Assembly: GCF_040026395.1 (NCBI RefSeq)
Contig: NZ_CP157278.1
Span: 2,666,001 to 2,730,000, forward strand
Reading direction: 5' to 3'
Source: Pedobacter lusitanus
GTDB lineage: Bacteria > Bacteroidota > Bacteroidia > Sphingobacteriales > Sphingobacteriaceae
DNA length: 64,000 bases
Below are positions 36,271 to 48,406 of the stretch, one piece after another (the stretch's first letter is position 1; the number at the start of each line of letters is the position of its first letter). The translations under genes were made by a program, and so were the position numbers. The notes below the pieces were generated by a model that was given only the letters and a program-made list of their open reading frames with translations, was not told where the DNA came from and ran no database searches.

Positions 36271-36921
36271 ATGGCAATTTACAGATTCAGACTTAGTTTT
36301 GACGATTACGATGAAGTAATCAGAGAGATCGATATCAAATCAACACAAACTTTTGAAGATTTACATAAAGCTTTACATCGCACAACCGGTTATAGTGCCG
36401 AAAAATCTTCTTCTTTTTATGTGAGCTCTGATCACTGGATCAAAGGAGACGAAATCGCCTATCTCCCTACTCAAAAGAAAGTTGATCGTGGTGTTGCTTT
36501 AATGGAAAAAGCGAAATTAAGTGCTTTTATTGAAGATCCTCATCAGAAATTCTACTATATATACAATTTTGACCGTCCTTATGAATTCCATGTAGAACTG
36601 ATCAAGATTATTTTACAGACAGACCCCAATATTGAATATCCCGTTCTTTTCAAAAGTATTGGAGAGGCACCTAAAATTTTCGATGCCAATAATATTCCTA
36701 CAGAGGTTGTAGTTAATAATCCAATCTCAAATGATTTCGATTTCCTGAATGAAATGGACTTTGTTCCTGAAGATACGGAGGAAATCGAAGCTATGGATGG
36801 CAGAGGTATTACCACATCTTCAGAAAAAGATGAGGACGCTGATGATGAATCAGATTCAGATGACTTCTCTGAAGACGAGGATTACCATGAAGACGAATAT
36901 GACAGCAAAGAAGATTATTAA
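36271..36921 (+). CDS. pRiA4b ORF-3-like protein with acidic tail
   Basis: A 216-residue protein. The N-terminal domain IYRFRLSFDDYDEVIREIDIKSTQTFEDLHKALHR, then YVSSDHWIKGDEIAYL and YIYNFDRPYEFHVELIKI, matches the pRiA4b ORF-3-like family, which databases also label 'IS1096 passenger TnpR'. That label is historical; no transposon surrounds the gene. The last about 50 residues are almost all Asp, Glu and Ser. It is 8 bases before miaA and probably in one transcript. Function unknown. Confidence 0.78.
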   Translation: MAIYRFRLSFDDYDEVIREIDIKSTQTFEDLHKALHRTTGYSAEKSSSFYVSSDHWIKGDEIAYLPTQKKVDRGVALMEKAKLSAFIEDPHQKFYYIYNFDRPYEFHVELIKIILQTDPNIEYPVLFKSIGEAPKIFDANNIPTEVVVNNPISNDFDFLNEMDFVPEDTEEIEAMDGRGITTSSEKDEDADDESDSDDFSEDEDYHEDEYDSKEDY

Positions 36922-36929
36922 GCCATATA

Positions 36930-37859
36930 ATGGCAAAAAATAAAACATTAATTGTAATTGCAGGGCCAACGGCAATAGGTAAGACAGCTTTAGCTATTAC
37001 GATGGCCCGGCATTTCAACACTGAAATCATCTCTGCTGACTCAAGACAATTTTTCAGAGAGATGTCTATAGGGACAGCAAAACCTCATGCTGATGAGCTT
37101 GCAGCAGCTAAACATCATTTTATTGATTCCCACACTATCACTACTCTTTTTAGTACAGGAGATTTCGAGAAACAGGCACTTGAGGTTTTAGATGAAATAT
37201 TTACGCGACATGATCTGGCCATTATGGTTGGTGGATCTGGCTTGTATCTGGATGCTGTAACCAAAGGATTCGATGAGTTACCTGATACCGATATGGAAAT
37301 CAGAAATCAGCTGAATCTATTATTTGAAACAGAAGGTCTGGAACCTATCAAAGCACAGCTTGAAGTGGCAGATCCCGAATATTATGCCAAAGTAGATCAG
37401 GCAAATACCCAGCGTTTGATCAGAGGACTGGAATTCTTCCTGTCTACAGGAAAAAAGGTCTCTGCATTTTTAACAAACAGCAAAAAACAAAGACCCTTTA
37501 ATATCATCAAGATTGGGTTGAATATGGAAAGATCACTACTTTATGAGCGGATTAACCATAGAGTAGATCTCATGCTGCAGGAAGGCCTTTTAGCAGAGGT
37601 AGAGTCATTACAGGCCTTCAGAGAGCTTAATGCCTTGAAAACTGTGGGTTATGCTGAGCTTTTTGACTATCTGGATGGTACTATTACTTATGATATTGCC
37701 GTAGAAAAGATTAAACAAAATACCCGCCGGTTCGCAAAACGTCAGTTAACCTGGTTCAGAAGGGACGAACAAATTCATTGGTTCAGTCCTGATCAATCTG
37801 ATACCATTATCAATTTTGTGGCGGATTCAATCAATAAAACAAATAAATTACCTCTTTAA
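36930..37859 (+). CDS. miaA: tRNA dimethylallyltransferase
   Basis: A 309-residue enzyme that prenylates A37 of tRNAs that read codons beginning with U. P-loop GPTAIGKTALA, the DSRQFFREMSIGTAKP motif that recognises the tRNA base, VGGSGLYLDAVTKG, and NTRRFAKRQLTWFRRD at the C-terminal end are all intact. The length is standard. Confidence 0.96.
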   Translation: MAKNKTLIVIAGPTAIGKTALAITMARHFNTEIISADSRQFFREMSIGTAKPHADELAAAKHHFIDSHTITTLFSTGDFEKQALEVLDEIFTRHDLAIMVGGSGLYLDAVTKGFDELPDTDMEIRNQLNLLFETEGLEPIKAQLEVADPEYYAKVDQANTQRLIRGLEFFLSTGKKVSAFLTNSKKQRPFNIIKIGLNMERSLLYERINHRVDLMLQEGLLAEVESLQAFRELNALKTVGYAELFDYLDGTITYDIAVEKIKQNTRRFAKRQLTWFRRDEQIHWFSPDQSDTIINFVADSINKTNKLPL

Positions 37860-37934
37860 TAATACCATATAAATCACATCCGGCTTTGGATAAAATTTAT
37901 ATGGTGTTTCTCTTAGAGGGAATGTCTTAAAATA

Positions 37935-38249
37935 CTAAGCCTGGGCAGTTGGTCCACCAAAATTCATTGGAAATCCAGATGGTTCTTCCTGAGTTTTAAT
38001 TCGGCCATTAATTGACTCAAACTTCTCTATATTATCCTGCATAGCTATCATTAATCTTTTAGCATGCTCCGGGGTCAGAATGATTCTTGATTTTACTTTT
38101 GCCTTTGGCACCCCTGGCATTACCCTGATAAAATCCAGTACAAATTCAGTATTGGAATGAGTAATAATTGCAAGATTTGAGAATATACCTTCCGCTACTT
38201 CTTCAGAAAGTTCAATATTGATTTGATTGTCGTTGTTTTCGTTTTCCAT
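37935..38249 (-). CDS. DUF3467 family protein
   Basis: A 104-residue acidic protein with the DUF3467 core: NIELSEEVAEGIFSNLAIITHSNTEFVLDFIRVMPGVPKAKVKSRIILTPEHAKRLM. It is a small single-domain family of unknown function in bacteria including Bacteroidota. It is the gene after rpoC in the direction of transcription, separated by the rpoC terminator. Confidence 0.9.
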   Translation of the reverse strand: MENENNDNQINIELSEEVAEGIFSNLAIITHSNTEFVLDFIRVMPGVPKAKVKSRIILTPEHAKRLMIAMQDNIEKFESINGRIKTQEEPSGFPMNFGGPTAQA

Positions 38250-38329
38250 AGCACAAAACTACTTTTTTAAATGATTAGGCAGGTAGCCAAATTAGATTTA
38301 TTTTAAGCAGCAGTGAAATAATAAACAAA

Positions 38330-38362
38330 AAAAATCCCCCTGAAAATGATCAGGGGGATTAA
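38330..38362 (-). terminator. Terminator after rpoC
   Basis: The stem AATCCCCCTGA / TCAGGGGGATT around the loop ATGA, followed on the minus strand by a T run, closes the rpoBC transcript 20 bases after the rpoC stop. The stem-loop TGAAAATGATCA is nearly the same as in the permease terminator at 1743-1791. Confidence 0.9.
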
Positions 38363-38381
38363 AAAAAATTAACTATTTAAA

Positions 38382-41300
38382 TTACGCTTCTATTTCTTCT
38401 TCTTGTTTCGAAGCTAATAATTTGTCATACTCTTCTTGTGAGCCAACGATAATACGTTCGTATCCACGAACACCAGTACCTGAAGGAATCAAGTGACCAA
38501 CGATTACGTTTTCTTTCAATCCAAGCATATTATCACGTTTACCTGCAATCGCAGCTTCGTTCAATACTTTTGTAGTTTCCTGGAAGGAAGCTGCAGAGAT
38601 GAATGATTTCGTACCCAATGACGCACGTGTAATACCTTGCAATACAGAACTTGCAGTTGCTGATCTTGCATCACGAACTTCGATCTGTTTCAAATCTTTA
38701 CGTTTTAACTGAGAATTTTCATCTCTTAATTTACGCAGAGAAAGAATCTGACCTGGTTTAACCGTGTTTGAATCACCAGCATCAACAACAACTTTCTTGT
38801 CATAGATATCATCATTTTCAATCATGAAATCCCAACGATCTACAGAGTTATTTTCTAAGAATGTAGTATCTCCCGGATCTTCAATATGAACTTTCTGCAT
38901 CATCTGGTGTACAATCACCTCGAAGTGTTTATCATTGATTTTTACACCTTGTAAACGATAAACCTCCTGAATACCATTCACCAGGTATTCCTGTACAGCA
39001 GCCGGACCTTTAATTGCTAAAATGTCCGCAGGAGAGATTGATCCGTCTGATAATGGCATACCAGCTTTTACAAAGTCATTATCCTGAACCAGGATGTGTT
39101 TAGACAATGGTACAAGATATTTCTTGATCTCACCATCTTTTGATTCGATAGTCATCTCACGATTACCACGTTTCACACCACCTAAAGTTACAACACCGTC
39201 AATCTCGGTTACTACAGCCGGGTTAGAAGGGTTACGTGCTTCAAACAATTCAGTTACACGTGGTAAACCACCCGTAATATCTCTTGTTTTTCCTGTAGCA
39301 CGAGGGATTTTAACTAAGATCTGACCAGTTTTGACTGCTTCCCCATCATCGATAGAAACGTGAGCACCAACAGGAATGTTATACTGTCTGATTAACTCAC
39401 CTTTTTTATCTAATACTCTTACTGATGGATTTTTAGTTTTATCACGTGTATCAATAATTACTTTCTCACGGTGACCAGTCTGCTCATCTGATTCCTCACG
39501 GTAGGTAACACCTTCAATGATGGCATCAAATTCGATCTTACCTGCAAATTCCGAGATAATAACCGCGTTATATGGATCCCATGAACAAATCTTATCACCT
39601 TTAGTTACTTCAGCACCTTCTTCAACATATAAGAATGAACCGTAAGGGATATTATTGGTCATGATAACTTTACCAGTACCTTTTTCAACGATTTTGAATT
39701 CACCTGAACGGCCTAAAACAATTTGTTTCACACCTTGCTCACCTGTATCATTTGCTACAGTACGAACATTTTCGAATTCGATGATACCATCAAACTTAGC
39801 ATTGATCTGAGATTCAGCAGCAATGTTTGATGCGGTACCACCCACGTGGAACGTACGTAATGTTAACTGTGTACCCGGCTCACCAATAGACTGTGCAGCA
39901 ATTACACCGACAGCTTCTCCACGTTGAACACGTTTACCTGTTGCAAGGTTACGTCCGTAACAAAGCGCACAAACACCTCTTTTATTTTCACATGTCAATA
40001 CAGAACGTATTTCCACACCTTCTAAAGGAGACTCATCGATTGCTTTTGCGATATCTTCATCAATATCCTGACCAGCACTTACTAATAATTTACCATCCAG
40101 AGGATTGAATACATCATGAAGTGAAATACGGCCTAAGATTCTGTCATATAATGGTTCAACGATATCTTCGTTGTCTTTCAGTGCAGTAGTGTACATACCT
40201 CTTAAAGTACCACAATCAGTTGCGTTCACGATCATATCCTGAGCAACGTCATGTAAACGACGGGTAAGGTAACCAGCATCTGCAGTTTTTAACGCTGTAT
40301 CCGCCAAACCTTTACGCGCACCGTGGGTAGAGATAAAGTATTCTAATACTGAAAGTCCTTCTTTAAAGTTTGAAAGAATCGGATTCTCAATAATCTCACC
40401 ACCTGAACCTGATTTCTGAGGTTTCGCCATCAGACCACGCATTCCGCAAAGCTGACGAATCTGCTCTTTAGATCCACGTGCTCCAGAGTCAAGCATCATA
40501 TATACCGAGTTAAATCCTTGGTTATCGCTCGATAACTGAGTCATCACGAATGATGTTAAACGGTTATTGATACGAGTCCAGATATCGATAATCTGATTGT
40601 AACGCTCATTGTTGGTAATGAATCCCATGTTATAGTTATTCCTTACCTCTTCAACTTCAGCAGAAGCCTGTTCTAAAAGAACCTGTTTCTCTGCAGGGAT
40701 GTTAACATCCTGTAAGTTAAACGATAGTCCACCTCTGAATGCCATTTGGAAACCTAACTCTTTAATATCATCAAGGAATCTTGATGCACGAGCCATACCA
40801 GTAACCTTAACTACCTCACCAATAATATCTCTCAGTGATTTTTTAGTTAGCAATTCATTGATATATCCTACTTCTTCCGGAACCATTTGGTTAAACAGTA
40901 CACGACCTACAGTAGTTTCAGTCAGTTTATTAACAATATTTCCGTCAGAATCTTTAACATTTACCTTTACTTTGATAAATGCATGAAGATCGATACGTTT
41001 CTCATTGTAAGCAATGATAACTTCTTCAGGAGAATAGAATGAGAAATCCTGTCCGTTAACCACACGTTTTTCATCAGTTCTGCGGCCTTTAGTAATATAG
41101 TAAAGACCCAAAACCATATCCTGAGAAGGTACAGTAATCGGAGTACCATTTGCAGGGTTCAGAATGTTGTGGGCAGCTAACATCAATACCTGGGCTTCCA
41201 AAATAGCAGCATGACCTAAAGGTAAATGCACAGCCATCTGGTCACCGTCAAAATCGGCGTTGAATGCAGTACACACTAACGGGTGTAACTGGATTGCTTT

Positions 41301-42674
41301 TCCTTCCACCAATTTAGGCTGGAAAGACTGGATACCCAATCTGTGCAGTGTAGGCGCACGATTCAGTAATACAGGGTGTCCTTTTAATACGTTTTCAAGA
41401 ATATCCCATACTAACGGATCTTTTCTGTCAACGATTTTCTTTGCAGATTTAACTGTCTTAACGATTCCCCGTTCAATCATCTTACGAATGATAAACGGTT
41501 TGAATAGCTCAGCAGCCATATCTTTAGGTAAACCACATTCGTGTAATTTAAGGTTCGGACCTACAACAATTACCGAACGCGCAGAATAATCCACACGTTT
41601 ACCTAATAAATTCTGACGGAAACGACCTTGTTTACCTTTCAGGATATCTGAAAGAGATTTCAGGGCACGGTTACCTTCAGTTTTTACCGCATTTACTTTA
41701 CGTGAGTTATCGAATAACGAATCTACAGCTTCCTGTAACATACGTTTCTCGTTACGTAAAATAACCTCTGGTGCTTTAATCTCGATCAAACGTTTTAAAC
41801 GGTTGTTACGGATAATCACACGACGGTACAGATCGTTCAGATCTGAAGTAGCGAAACGACCACCTTCAAGAGGTACTAACGGACGTAATTCCGGTGGAAT
41901 AACAGGAACAATTTTGATAATCATCCATTCAGGATTATTCTCAATACGTGTTCTTGCACCACGGAAAGCCTCAACAACCTGTAAGCGTTTTAATGCTTCA
42001 TTTTTACGTTGCTGAGAAGTCTCGTTTGCAGCCTGGTGACGTAAGTTATAAGATAAAGTATCTAAATCAATACGTTTTAATAAATCCTCTAATGCTTCAG
42101 CACCCATTTTGGCGATGAATTTATTAGGATCTTTATCATCCAGGTATTGGTTTTCTTTAGGTAATTTATCAAGAATATCAAGGTACTCTTCCTCAGTAAG
42201 GAAATCCATGTACTGGATACCCTGTTCTTCCATTAAACCAGATTGAATAACTACATAACGTTCGTAGTAAATGATCAAATCTAATCTTTTGGTAGGAAGG
42301 CCTAATAAATAACCGATTTTATTTGGCAATGAACGGAAATACCAGATATGTGCAACAGGAACAACCAGATTGATGTGTCCCATACGCTCTCTACGTACTT
42401 TTTTCTCCGTCACCTCAACACCACAACGGTCACAAACAATACCTTTATAACGGATACGTTTGTATTTACCACAGTGACATTCGTAATCTTTTACCGGACC
42501 AAAAATACGCTCGCAAAACAAACCATCACGTTCTGGTTTGTAAGTACGATAATTAATAGTCTCAGGTTTTAACACCTCACCACTAGAGCGCTCTAAAATA
42601 GCCTCCGGCGATGCCAAACTAATGGTAATCGAGGTGAAATTGCTTTTTAATTTATTATCCTTTTTGTAAGACAT
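38382..42674 (-). CDS. rpoC: RNA polymerase beta' subunit
   Basis: A 1430-residue largest subunit of RNA polymerase. The N-terminal zinc site [20 protein letters not shown], the catalytic [15 protein letters not shown] with its three Mg-binding aspartates, and the second zinc site ([13 protein letters not shown]) are intact. It starts 87 bases downstream of the rpoB stop. Length and motifs fit the Bacteroidota form. Confidence 0.98.
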   Translation of the reverse strand: MSYKKDNKLKSNFTSITISLASPEAILERSSGEVLKPETINYRTYKPERDGLFCERIFGPVKDYECHCGKYKRIRYKGIVCDRCGVEVTEKKVRRERMGHINLVVPVAHIWYFRSLPNKIGYLLGLPTKRLDLIIYYERYVVIQSGLMEEQGIQYMDFLTEEEYLDILDKLPKENQYLDDKDPNKFIAKMGAEALEDLLKRIDLDTLSYNLRHQAANETSQQRKNEALKRLQVVEAFRGARTRIENNPEWMIIKIVPVIPPELRPLVPLEGGRFATSDLNDLYRRVIIRNNRLKRLIEIKAPEVILRNEKRMLQEAVDSLFDNSRKVNAVKTEGNRALKSLSDILKGKQGRFRQNLLGKRVDYSARSVIVVGPNLKLHECGLPKDMAAELFKPFIIRKMIERGIVKTVKSAKKIVDRKDPLVWDILENVLKGHPVLLNRAPTLHRLGIQSFQPKLVEGKAIQLHPLVCTAFNADFDGDQMAVHLPLGHAAILEAQVLMLAAHNILNPANGTPITVPSQDMVLGLYYITKGRRTDEKRVVNGQDFSFYSPEEVIIAYNEKRIDLHAFIKVKVNVKDSDGNIVNKLTETTVGRVLFNQMVPEEVGYINELLTKKSLRDIIGEVVKVTGMARASRFLDDIKELGFQMAFRGGLSFNLQDVNIPAEKQVLLEQASAEVEEVRNNYNMGFITNNERYNQIIDIWTRINNRLTSFVMTQLSSDNQGFNSVYMMLDSGARGSKEQIRQLCGMRGLMAKPQKSGSGGEIIENPILSNFKEGLSVLEYFISTHGARKGLADTALKTADAGYLTRRLHDVAQDMIVNATDCGTLRGMYTTALKDNEDIVEPLYDRILGRISLHDVFNPLDGKLLVSAGQDIDEDIAKAIDESPLEGVEIRSVLTCENKRGVCALCYGRNLATGKRVQRGEAVGVIAAQSIGEPGTQLTLRTFHVGGTASNIAAESQINAKFDGIIEFENVRTVANDTGEQGVKQIVLGRSGEFKIVEKGTGKVIMTNNIPYGSFLYVEEGAEVTKGDKICSWDPYNAVIISEFAGKIEFDAIIEGVTYREESDEQTGHREKVIIDTRDKTKNPSVRVLDKKGELIRQYNIPVGAHVSIDDGEAVKTGQILVKIPRATGKTRDITGGLPRVTELFEARNPSNPAVVTEIDGVVTLGGVKRGNREMTIESKDGEIKKYLVPLSKHILVQDNDFVKAGMPLSDGSISPADILAIKGPAAVQEYLVNGIQEVYRLQGVKINDKHFEVIVHQMMQKVHIEDPGDTTFLENNSVDRWDFMIENDDIYDKKVVVDAGDSNTVKPGQILSLRKLRDENSQLKRKDLKQIEVRDARSATASSVLQGITRASLGTKSFISAASFQETTKVLNEAAIAGKRDNMLGLKENVIVGHLIPSGTGVRGYERIIVGSQEEYDKLLASKQEEEIEA

Positions 42675-42708
42675 AGCTCTGTTGTTTGAATTTGAAAATT
42701 TAAAAAGC

Positions 42709-42743
42709 CGGAATGGGCTCCGGACTTACCAGGTCCCATTCCG
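42709..42743 (-). promoter_or_regulatory. Hairpin in the rpoB-rpoC gap
   Basis: CGGAATGGG and CCCATTCCG are perfectly complementary over 9 bases with a 17-base loop. On the transcribed strand a T-rich stretch follows, as in a weak terminator, so it may attenuate rpoC relative to rpoB. Confidence 0.55.
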
Positions 42744-42761
42744 ACATTAAAAAATTCAACA

Positions 42762-45700
42762 TTAGTCTAACGTAATATCTAAACCTAATCCGCGCAACTC
42801 ATGTACCAATACATTAAATGATTCCGGTACACCTGGAGTCGGCAGGTTTTCGCCTTTTACAATTGCTTCATAAGTTTTGGCTCTACCGATTACATCATCA
42901 GACTTCACAGTCAGGATCTCCTGTAGAATATTAGCCGCACCAAATGCTTCTAATGCCCAAACCTCCATCTCACCAAAACGCTGACCCCCGAATTGAGCTT
43001 TACCACCCAATGGTTGTTGTGTAATTAATGAATATGGTCCGATTGAACGGGCGTGCATCTTATCATCAACCATGTGACCCAGTTTCAGCATGTAGATAAT
43101 ACCTACTGTAGTTGGCTGGTCGAATTTCTCACCCGTTAAACCATTATGCAAGTAAGTTCTTCCTGAAGCAGGAACACCAGCTTTAGCGATCCACTCTTCA
43201 ACTTCATCATGCTTAGCACCATCAAAGATCGGAGTTGCGAATTTCACACCCAGTTCTTTACCGGCCCACGCCAATACAGTTTCGTAGATCTGTCCAAGGT
43301 TCATACGTGAAGGTACACCCAGTGGGTTCAACACGATATCAACAGGAGTTCCATCATCAAGGAACGGCATATCTTCATCACGAACGATACGGGCAACAAT
43401 ACCCTTATTACCGTGACGACCAGCCATCTTATCCCCTACTTTCAGTTTACGTTTTTTAGCAACATAAACTTTAGCCATTTGTACAATACCTGATGGTAAT
43501 TCATCACCAACACTGATAGCGAATTTATCACGTTTGTACGCACCCAGTTCTTCGTTTACACGGATACCATAGTTATGAATCAAAATTTTGATCTGATCAT
43601 TTTTATCGTCATCAGTAGTCCATTTGTATGGATTAATGTGAGCGAATTCTAAATCAGCCAAACTTTTTTGAGTGAACTTAGCACCTTTAGGGAATAATAA
43701 TTCCTTGTAAACGTTGTAAATACCCTGAGAAGTTTTACCATTTACAATCTGGAACAATTTGTCAACCAGTTCATTTTTCAGATTGGTTGTAGCCAGATTA
43801 TATCTCTTATCTAATTTCTCTATTGCTGCTTTTTCTTCAGCTTTAGTAGTTTTCTTAGCTCTTGAGAATAACTTAGTATCAATTACCACACCTCTGATCG
43901 ATGGAGGAGTTTTTAATGATGCATCTTTCACATCACCAGCTTTATCTCCAAAGATAGCGCGTAATAATTTCTCTTCCGGTGAAGGATCAGACTCTCCCTT
44001 AGGGGTAATTTTACCGATAAGGATATCGCCTTCTTTTACTTCAGCACCGATACGAATGATACCATTTTCATCTAAATCTTTAGTAGCTTCTTCAGAAACG
44101 TTAGGGATATCCGGTGTTAATTCCTCTTCTCCACGTTTTGTATCACGTACTTCCAATTCAAACTCTTCAATATGCAATGAGGTAAAGATGTCTTCACGAA
44201 CAATACGTTCACTGATTACAATCGCATCCTCAAAGTTGTATCCCTGCCAAGGCATGAATGCTACTTTAAGGTTCCTGCCTAAAGCAAGCTCACCATTTTC
44301 AGTTGCATAACCTTCACAAAGTACTTGCCCTTTAACAACTTTCTGACCTTTTTTAACAATAGGTTTTAAGTTGATACAAGTATTCTGGTTGGTTTTCTTG
44401 AATTTAATTAATTTATAAGTTTTGCTATCACCTTCAAATGATACTAAACGATCTGCATCGTTTCTTACATATTTGATAGTTATTTCATTTGCATCAACAT
44501 ATTCAACAACACCATCGCCTTCAGCATTGATCAGTGTTCTTGAGTCACGTGCAACACGACCTTCAAGACCAGTACCAACAATCGGAGCTTCAGGACGTAA
44601 CAATGGTACGGCCTGACGTTGCATGTTGGAACCCATCAGGGCTCTGTTCGCATCATCATGCTCAAGGAAAGGAATCAATGAAGCAGCAATCGAAGTAATC
44701 TGATTCGGAGCCACGTCCATTAAGTCTAATTTCTCAGGCTCAATAATCGGGAAGTCACCCTCATAACGTGCTTTAACACGTGCAGTGGTGAAATTACCTT
44801 TATCATCATAAGCAGCGTTTGCCTGTGCGATAGTTTTACCATCCTCATCTTCAGCAGAAAGATAGATTACATCTTCGTCTACAGCAACGATACCGTCTCT
44901 TACGATCTTGTATGGAGTTTCTATAAATCCTAATGTATTGATCTTTGCGTGAACACAAAGAGATGAAATCAAACCGATGTTTGGTCCCTCTGGTGTTTCA
45001 ATCGTACACAATCTACCGTAGTGGGTATAGTGAACGTCACGCACCTCGAAACCAGCTCTTTCACGGGAAAGACCACCTGGGCCTAAGGCTGAAAGACGAC
45101 GTTTGTGCGTAATCTCTGCCAGAGGATTTGTCTGGTCCATAAACTGTGACAACTGGTTTGTACCAAAGAATGAATTAATAACCGACGATAAAGTACGGGC
45201 ATTAATTAAGTCTGTAGGTGTGAAAACCTCATTATCACGAATGTTCATCCGCTCACGGATTGTACGTGCCATACGCGCCAGACCTACACCAAACTGAGCA
45301 TATAACTGCTCACCTACTGTACGTACACGACGGTTTGACAAGTGGTCAATATCATCGACCTCTTCCTTAGAGTTGATTAATTTGATCAGGTATTTTACAA
45401 TTGCAATAATATCTGCTTTTGTTAATACTTTAACATGATCAGGAGTATCCATTTTCAACTTACGGTTGATGCGGTAACGACCAACATCTCCTAAGTCATA
45501 ACGTTTGTCTGAGAAGAATAAACGCTCAATGATACCTCTTGCAGTTTCCTCATCAGGTGGTTCTGCGTTACGCAAAGCACGGTAGATGTTTTCAACAGCC
45601 TCTTTTTCAGAGTTTGAAGTATCTTTTTGTAATGTATTATATATAATAGTATAATCAGCCTGACTGGCACCATCATCTTTAGATAAGATAATAGTTTTAA

Positions 45701-46565
45701 CACCAGCGTCAATGATCATATCAATATGCTCGTCTTCTAAAACAGTATCCCTGTCTAAGATCACTTCGTTACGATCTATCGAAACTACTTCACCAGTATC
45801 TTCGTCTACAAAATCTTCAACCCATTTTCTTAAAACTCTCGCAGCAAGCTTACGTCCGATATATTTTTTCAAACCGGATTTGCTAACCTTAACCTCATCG
45901 GCTAAGTCAAACAATTCAAGGATGTCTTTATCAGAATCGTAACCAATTGCACGTAATAACGTGGTAACAGGGAACTTTTTCTTACGGTCGATATAAGCAT
46001 ACATGACGTTATTTACGTCAGTAGCAAACTCGATCCAGGATCCTTTGAAAGGAATCACACGGGCAGAATAAAGCTTGGTACCGTTAGTGTGACGGCTCTG
46101 GCCGAAGAACACACCCGGAGACCTGTGTAACTGAGAAACAATTACACGCTCTGCACCATTGATTACGAATGTACCTTTAGGGGTCATATATGGAATAGTA
46201 CCCAGATATACATCCTGAATGATAGTTTCAAAATCTTCGTGTTCCGCATCGTTACAAGACAATTTCAACTTTGCCTTTAATGGGACACTATAAGTTAACC
46301 CACGGTCAATACACTCAGGTATATCATAACGCGGCGGGTCAATAAAATAATCAAGGAATTCCAAAACGAAAATATTTCTGGAATCTGTGATTGGAAAGTT
46401 TTCAGCAAACACTTTAAACAAGCCCTCTGTATGACGGTTGTCTGAAGTAGTTTCTATCTGGAAAAATTCTCTGAATGATTGCAACTGTACATCTAGAAAA
46501 TCCGGGTAATCTATGATGTGCTTACTACGTGCAAAATTTACTCTTTGGTCGACTTTATTTGCCAA
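42762..46565 (-). CDS. rpoB: RNA polymerase beta subunit, TTG start
   Basis: A 1267-residue second-largest subunit. The first codon that fits the conserved N-terminus ([21 protein letters not shown]) is TTG at 46563-46565. In the same frame a stop codon lies shortly upstream and no ATG intervenes, so TTG initiation is the likely reading. Rif-region motifs [34 protein letters not shown] look normal: the usual Asp, His and Ser residues are present, so no classical rifampicin-resistance change is seen. Confidence 0.97.
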   Translation of the reverse strand: MANKVDQRVNFARSKHIIDYPDFLDVQLQSFREFFQIETTSDNRHTEGLFKVFAENFPITDSRNIFVLEFLDYFIDPPRYDIPECIDRGLTYSVPLKAKLKLSCNDAEHEDFETIIQDVYLGTIPYMTPKGTFVINGAERVIVSQLHRSPGVFFGQSRHTNGTKLYSARVIPFKGSWIEFATDVNNVMYAYIDRKKKFPVTTLLRAIGYDSDKDILELFDLADEVKVSKSGLKKYIGRKLAARVLRKWVEDFVDEDTGEVVSIDRNEVILDRDTVLEDEHIDMIIDAGVKTIILSKDDGASQADYTIIYNTLQKDTSNSEKEAVENIYRALRNAEPPDEETARGIIERLFFSDKRYDLGDVGRYRINRKLKMDTPDHVKVLTKADIIAIVKYLIKLINSKEEVDDIDHLSNRRVRTVGEQLYAQFGVGLARMARTIRERMNIRDNEVFTPTDLINARTLSSVINSFFGTNQLSQFMDQTNPLAEITHKRRLSALGPGGLSRERAGFEVRDVHYTHYGRLCTIETPEGPNIGLISSLCVHAKINTLGFIETPYKIVRDGIVAVDEDVIYLSAEDEDGKTIAQANAAYDDKGNFTTARVKARYEGDFPIIEPEKLDLMDVAPNQITSIAASLIPFLEHDDANRALMGSNMQRQAVPLLRPEAPIVGTGLEGRVARDSRTLINAEGDGVVEYVDANEITIKYVRNDADRLVSFEGDSKTYKLIKFKKTNQNTCINLKPIVKKGQKVVKGQVLCEGYATENGELALGRNLKVAFMPWQGYNFEDAIVISERIVREDIFTSLHIEEFELEVRDTKRGEEELTPDIPNVSEEATKDLDENGIIRIGAEVKEGDILIGKITPKGESDPSPEEKLLRAIFGDKAGDVKDASLKTPPSIRGVVIDTKLFSRAKKTTKAEEKAAIEKLDKRYNLATTNLKNELVDKLFQIVNGKTSQGIYNVYKELLFPKGAKFTQKSLADLEFAHINPYKWTTDDDKNDQIKILIHNYGIRVNEELGAYKRDKFAISVGDELPSGIVQMAKVYVAKKRKLKVGDKMAGRHGNKGIVARIVRDEDMPFLDDGTPVDIVLNPLGVPSRMNLGQIYETVLAWAGKELGVKFATPIFDGAKHDEVEEWIAKAGVPASGRTYLHNGLTGEKFDQPTTVGIIYMLKLGHMVDDKMHARSIGPYSLITQQPLGGKAQFGGQRFGEMEVWALEAFGAANILQEILTVKSDDVIGRAKTYEAIVKGENLPTPGVPESFNVLVHELRGLGLDITLD

Positions 46566-46661
46566 GGTACTAAAGTTAATTTAGTTTAAGAATAAACTAT
46601 TTGTTTGGTTTGCCGTGAACATCTCACCAACCAAACTTAGATGAAATGTATATAAACAGGT

Positions 46662-46691
46662 ATAGACTCCGACTGTACAGTCGGAGTCTAT
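46662..46691. promoter_or_regulatory. Perfect 30-bp palindrome between rplL and rpoB
   Basis: The half site ATAGACTCCGACTGT is followed directly by its exact reverse complement. In RNA this gives a stem of at least 12 pairs with a small loop. It has no T run downstream on the transcribed strand, so it is not a standard terminator. In E. coli this same gap holds an attenuator and an RNase III site; a comparable role is plausible. Confidence 0.75.
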
Positions 46692-46718
46692 GTTTAAAGT
46701 TATATTAAAATTAAGTGA

Positions 46719-47093
46719 TTACTTAATCTCAACTACAGCTCCAGCTTCTTCTAATTGTTTTTTCAAAGCTTCAGCTTCGTCTTTAGCAACACCAGCTTTT
46801 AATTCTTTTGGTGCACCGTCAACTAAATCTTTAGCTTCTTTCAAACCTAATCCAGTTAAGTCTTTTACTAACTTAACAACTGCTAATTTAGAACCACCAG
46901 CTTCTTTCAAGATAACATCGAAAGTAGATTTTTCTTCAGCTGCAGGAGCAGCATCACCAGCAGGACCTGCAACAGCAACTGCAGCAGCAGCTGGTTCGAT
47001 ACCATACTCGTCTTTAAGGATTTGAGCTAATTCGTTAACTTCTTTAACTGTTAAGTTTACTAATTGCTCAGCAAACGCTTTTAAATCTGCCAT
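46719..47093 (-). CDS. rplL: Ribosomal protein bL12 (L7/L12)
   Basis: A 124-residue stalk protein. N-terminal dimer domain [28 protein letters not shown], Ala/Pro hinge ([21 protein letters not shown]) and C-terminal [42 protein letters not shown] domain that recruits elongation factors. Standard length. Confidence 0.98.
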   Translation of the reverse strand: MADLKAFAEQLVNLTVKEVNELAQILKDEYGIEPAAAAVAVAGPAGDAAPAAEEKSTFDVILKEAGGSKLAVVKLVKDLTGLGLKEAKDLVDGAPKELKAGVAKDEAEALKKQLEEAGAVVEIK

Positions 47094-47160
47094 TTTATAG
47101 AGTTTTTAAAATTTGACGTGAAAAATAATTTATAATAATATGAAACTTATAAGGTGTTCC

Positions 47161-47682
47161 TTAACCTTCTCTTTCCTGAAGAGTTTTAACAATTCCTGCG
47201 ATTTTACCACCACTAGATTTAAGTGCTGAGATAACATTTTTAGCTGGCGATTGTAGCAAGCCAATGATGTCTCCAATAAGCTCTTCTCTTGATTTCAAGC
47301 TTACTAATGCATCTAAATGATTATCTCCAACAAAGATAGCTGTGTCGATAAACGCCGCTTTCAATACTGGTTTGTCAGAACCTTTTCTCAAAGCTTTGAT
47401 CAGCTTAGCTGGACCATTACCTGTTTTTGAGAATAATAATGCTGACTGGCCTTTTAATGCTTCAAAAATACTTGAATTATCGCCGTCCAATCCTTCAATC
47501 GCTTTTCTGATTAAAGTATTTTTAGCAACCTGCATTTCAATACCGCTTTCGAAACATTTGCGACGGATGTTGTTAATTTTCTCAACAGATAAGCTTGATG
47601 TATCAGCAATATAAAAATTGCCGAATTCCTGCATCTTCTCTTGAAGAGCCGAAACTACTTCGTGTTTTTCTTCTCTGTTCAT
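47161..47682 (-). CDS. rplJ: Ribosomal protein uL10
   Basis: A 173-residue protein that anchors the L12 stalk to 23S rRNA. NREEKHEVVSALQEK, FYIADTSSLSVEKINNIRRKC and MQVAKNTLIRKAI are the family motifs, and the C-terminal helix (IISALKSSGGKIAGIVKTLQE) binds L12. It starts 2 bases after the rplA stop, so translation is coupled. Confidence 0.97.
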   Translation of the reverse strand: MNREEKHEVVSALQEKMQEFGNFYIADTSSLSVEKINNIRRKCFESGIEMQVAKNTLIRKAIEGLDGDNSSIFEALKGQSALLFSKTGNGPAKLIKALRKGSDKPVLKAAFIDTAIFVGDNHLDALVSLKSREELIGDIIGLLQSPAKNVISALKSSGGKIAGIVKTLQEREG

Positions 47683-47684
47683 AA

Positions 47685-48383
47685 TTAGATCCCTGCTACT
47701 GATTTAGTTTCGATTGCGATTCCAGGACTCATTGTAGAAGAAACATGAATGCTCTTAAAATAAGTTCCTTTAGCAGCAGATGGTTTCAGCTTAGAAATTA
47801 CTTGAAGAACTTCTAATGCATTTTCATATATTTTTTCTGCTGGGAATGATACTTTTCCTACCGAAGCGTGAATGATACCACTTTTGTCAACTTTAAAATC
47901 AATTTTACCGCCTTTTACATCAGTAACTGCTTTACCAACTTCGTTAGTTACAGTACCTGATTTTGGGTTTGGCATAAGGTTACGTGGACCTAAAACGCGG
48001 CCCAGTTTACCTACTTTTGCCATACAAGCAGGAGTAGTGATAATAATGTCAACATCAGTCCATCCACCTTCAATCTTGGCAACATATTCGTCTAAACCTA
48101 CGAAATCTGCACCTGCTGCTTTAGCCTCTTCTTCCTTATCAGGATTACAAAGAACTAATACACGTACAGTTTTACCTGTACCGTGTGGTAAAGTAGCGAT
48201 ACCACGTACCATTTGATTCGCTTTACGCGGATCAACACCTAAAGCGATGTCGATATCAACCGAAGCATCAAATTTAGTAGTAGTGATTTCTTTTACCAAA
48301 GCAGCCGCATCCTGTAAAGAATACGTTTTACCAGATTCTAGTTTAGCATGTGCCTTTTGTTGATTTTTTGTTAATTTAGCCAC
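47685..48383 (-). CDS. rplA: Ribosomal protein uL1, GTG start
   Basis: A 232-residue L1 protein of the large-subunit stalk. The start codon is GTG (48381-48383), giving [15 protein letters not shown]. Family motifs: [42 protein letters not shown] and [15 protein letters not shown]1 typically represses its own operon by binding the mRNA; the target is usually in the rplK-rplA leader, which I cannot recognise here with certainty. Confidence 0.97.
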   Translation of the reverse strand: MAKLTKNQQKAHAKLESGKTYSLQDAAALVKEITTTKFDASVDIDIALGVDPRKANQMVRGIATLPHGTGKTVRVLVLCNPDKEEEAKAAGADFVGLDEYVAKIEGGWTDVDIIITTPACMAKVGKLGRVLGPRNLMPNPKSGTVTNEVGKAVTDVKGGKIDFKVDKSGIIHASVGKVSFPAEKIYENALEVLQVISKLKPSAAKGTYFKSIHVSSTMSPGIAIETKSVAGI

Positions 48384-48406
48384 TGTTGTAAACTGTTTTT
48401 TGTTAA

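Noticed and set aside
36271..36921. Transposon resolvase (from the database label 'IS1096 passenger TnpR')
   Set aside because: No resolvase catalytic motif, no transposase and no inverted terminal repeats nearby; the protein fits the pRiA4b ORF-3 family of unknown function.
44422..44616. Small antisense ORFs inside rpoB, rpoC, dnaE and gyrB
   Set aside because: They lie opposite strongly conserved coding sequence, show no recognisable protein features and have no promoter or start context of their own.
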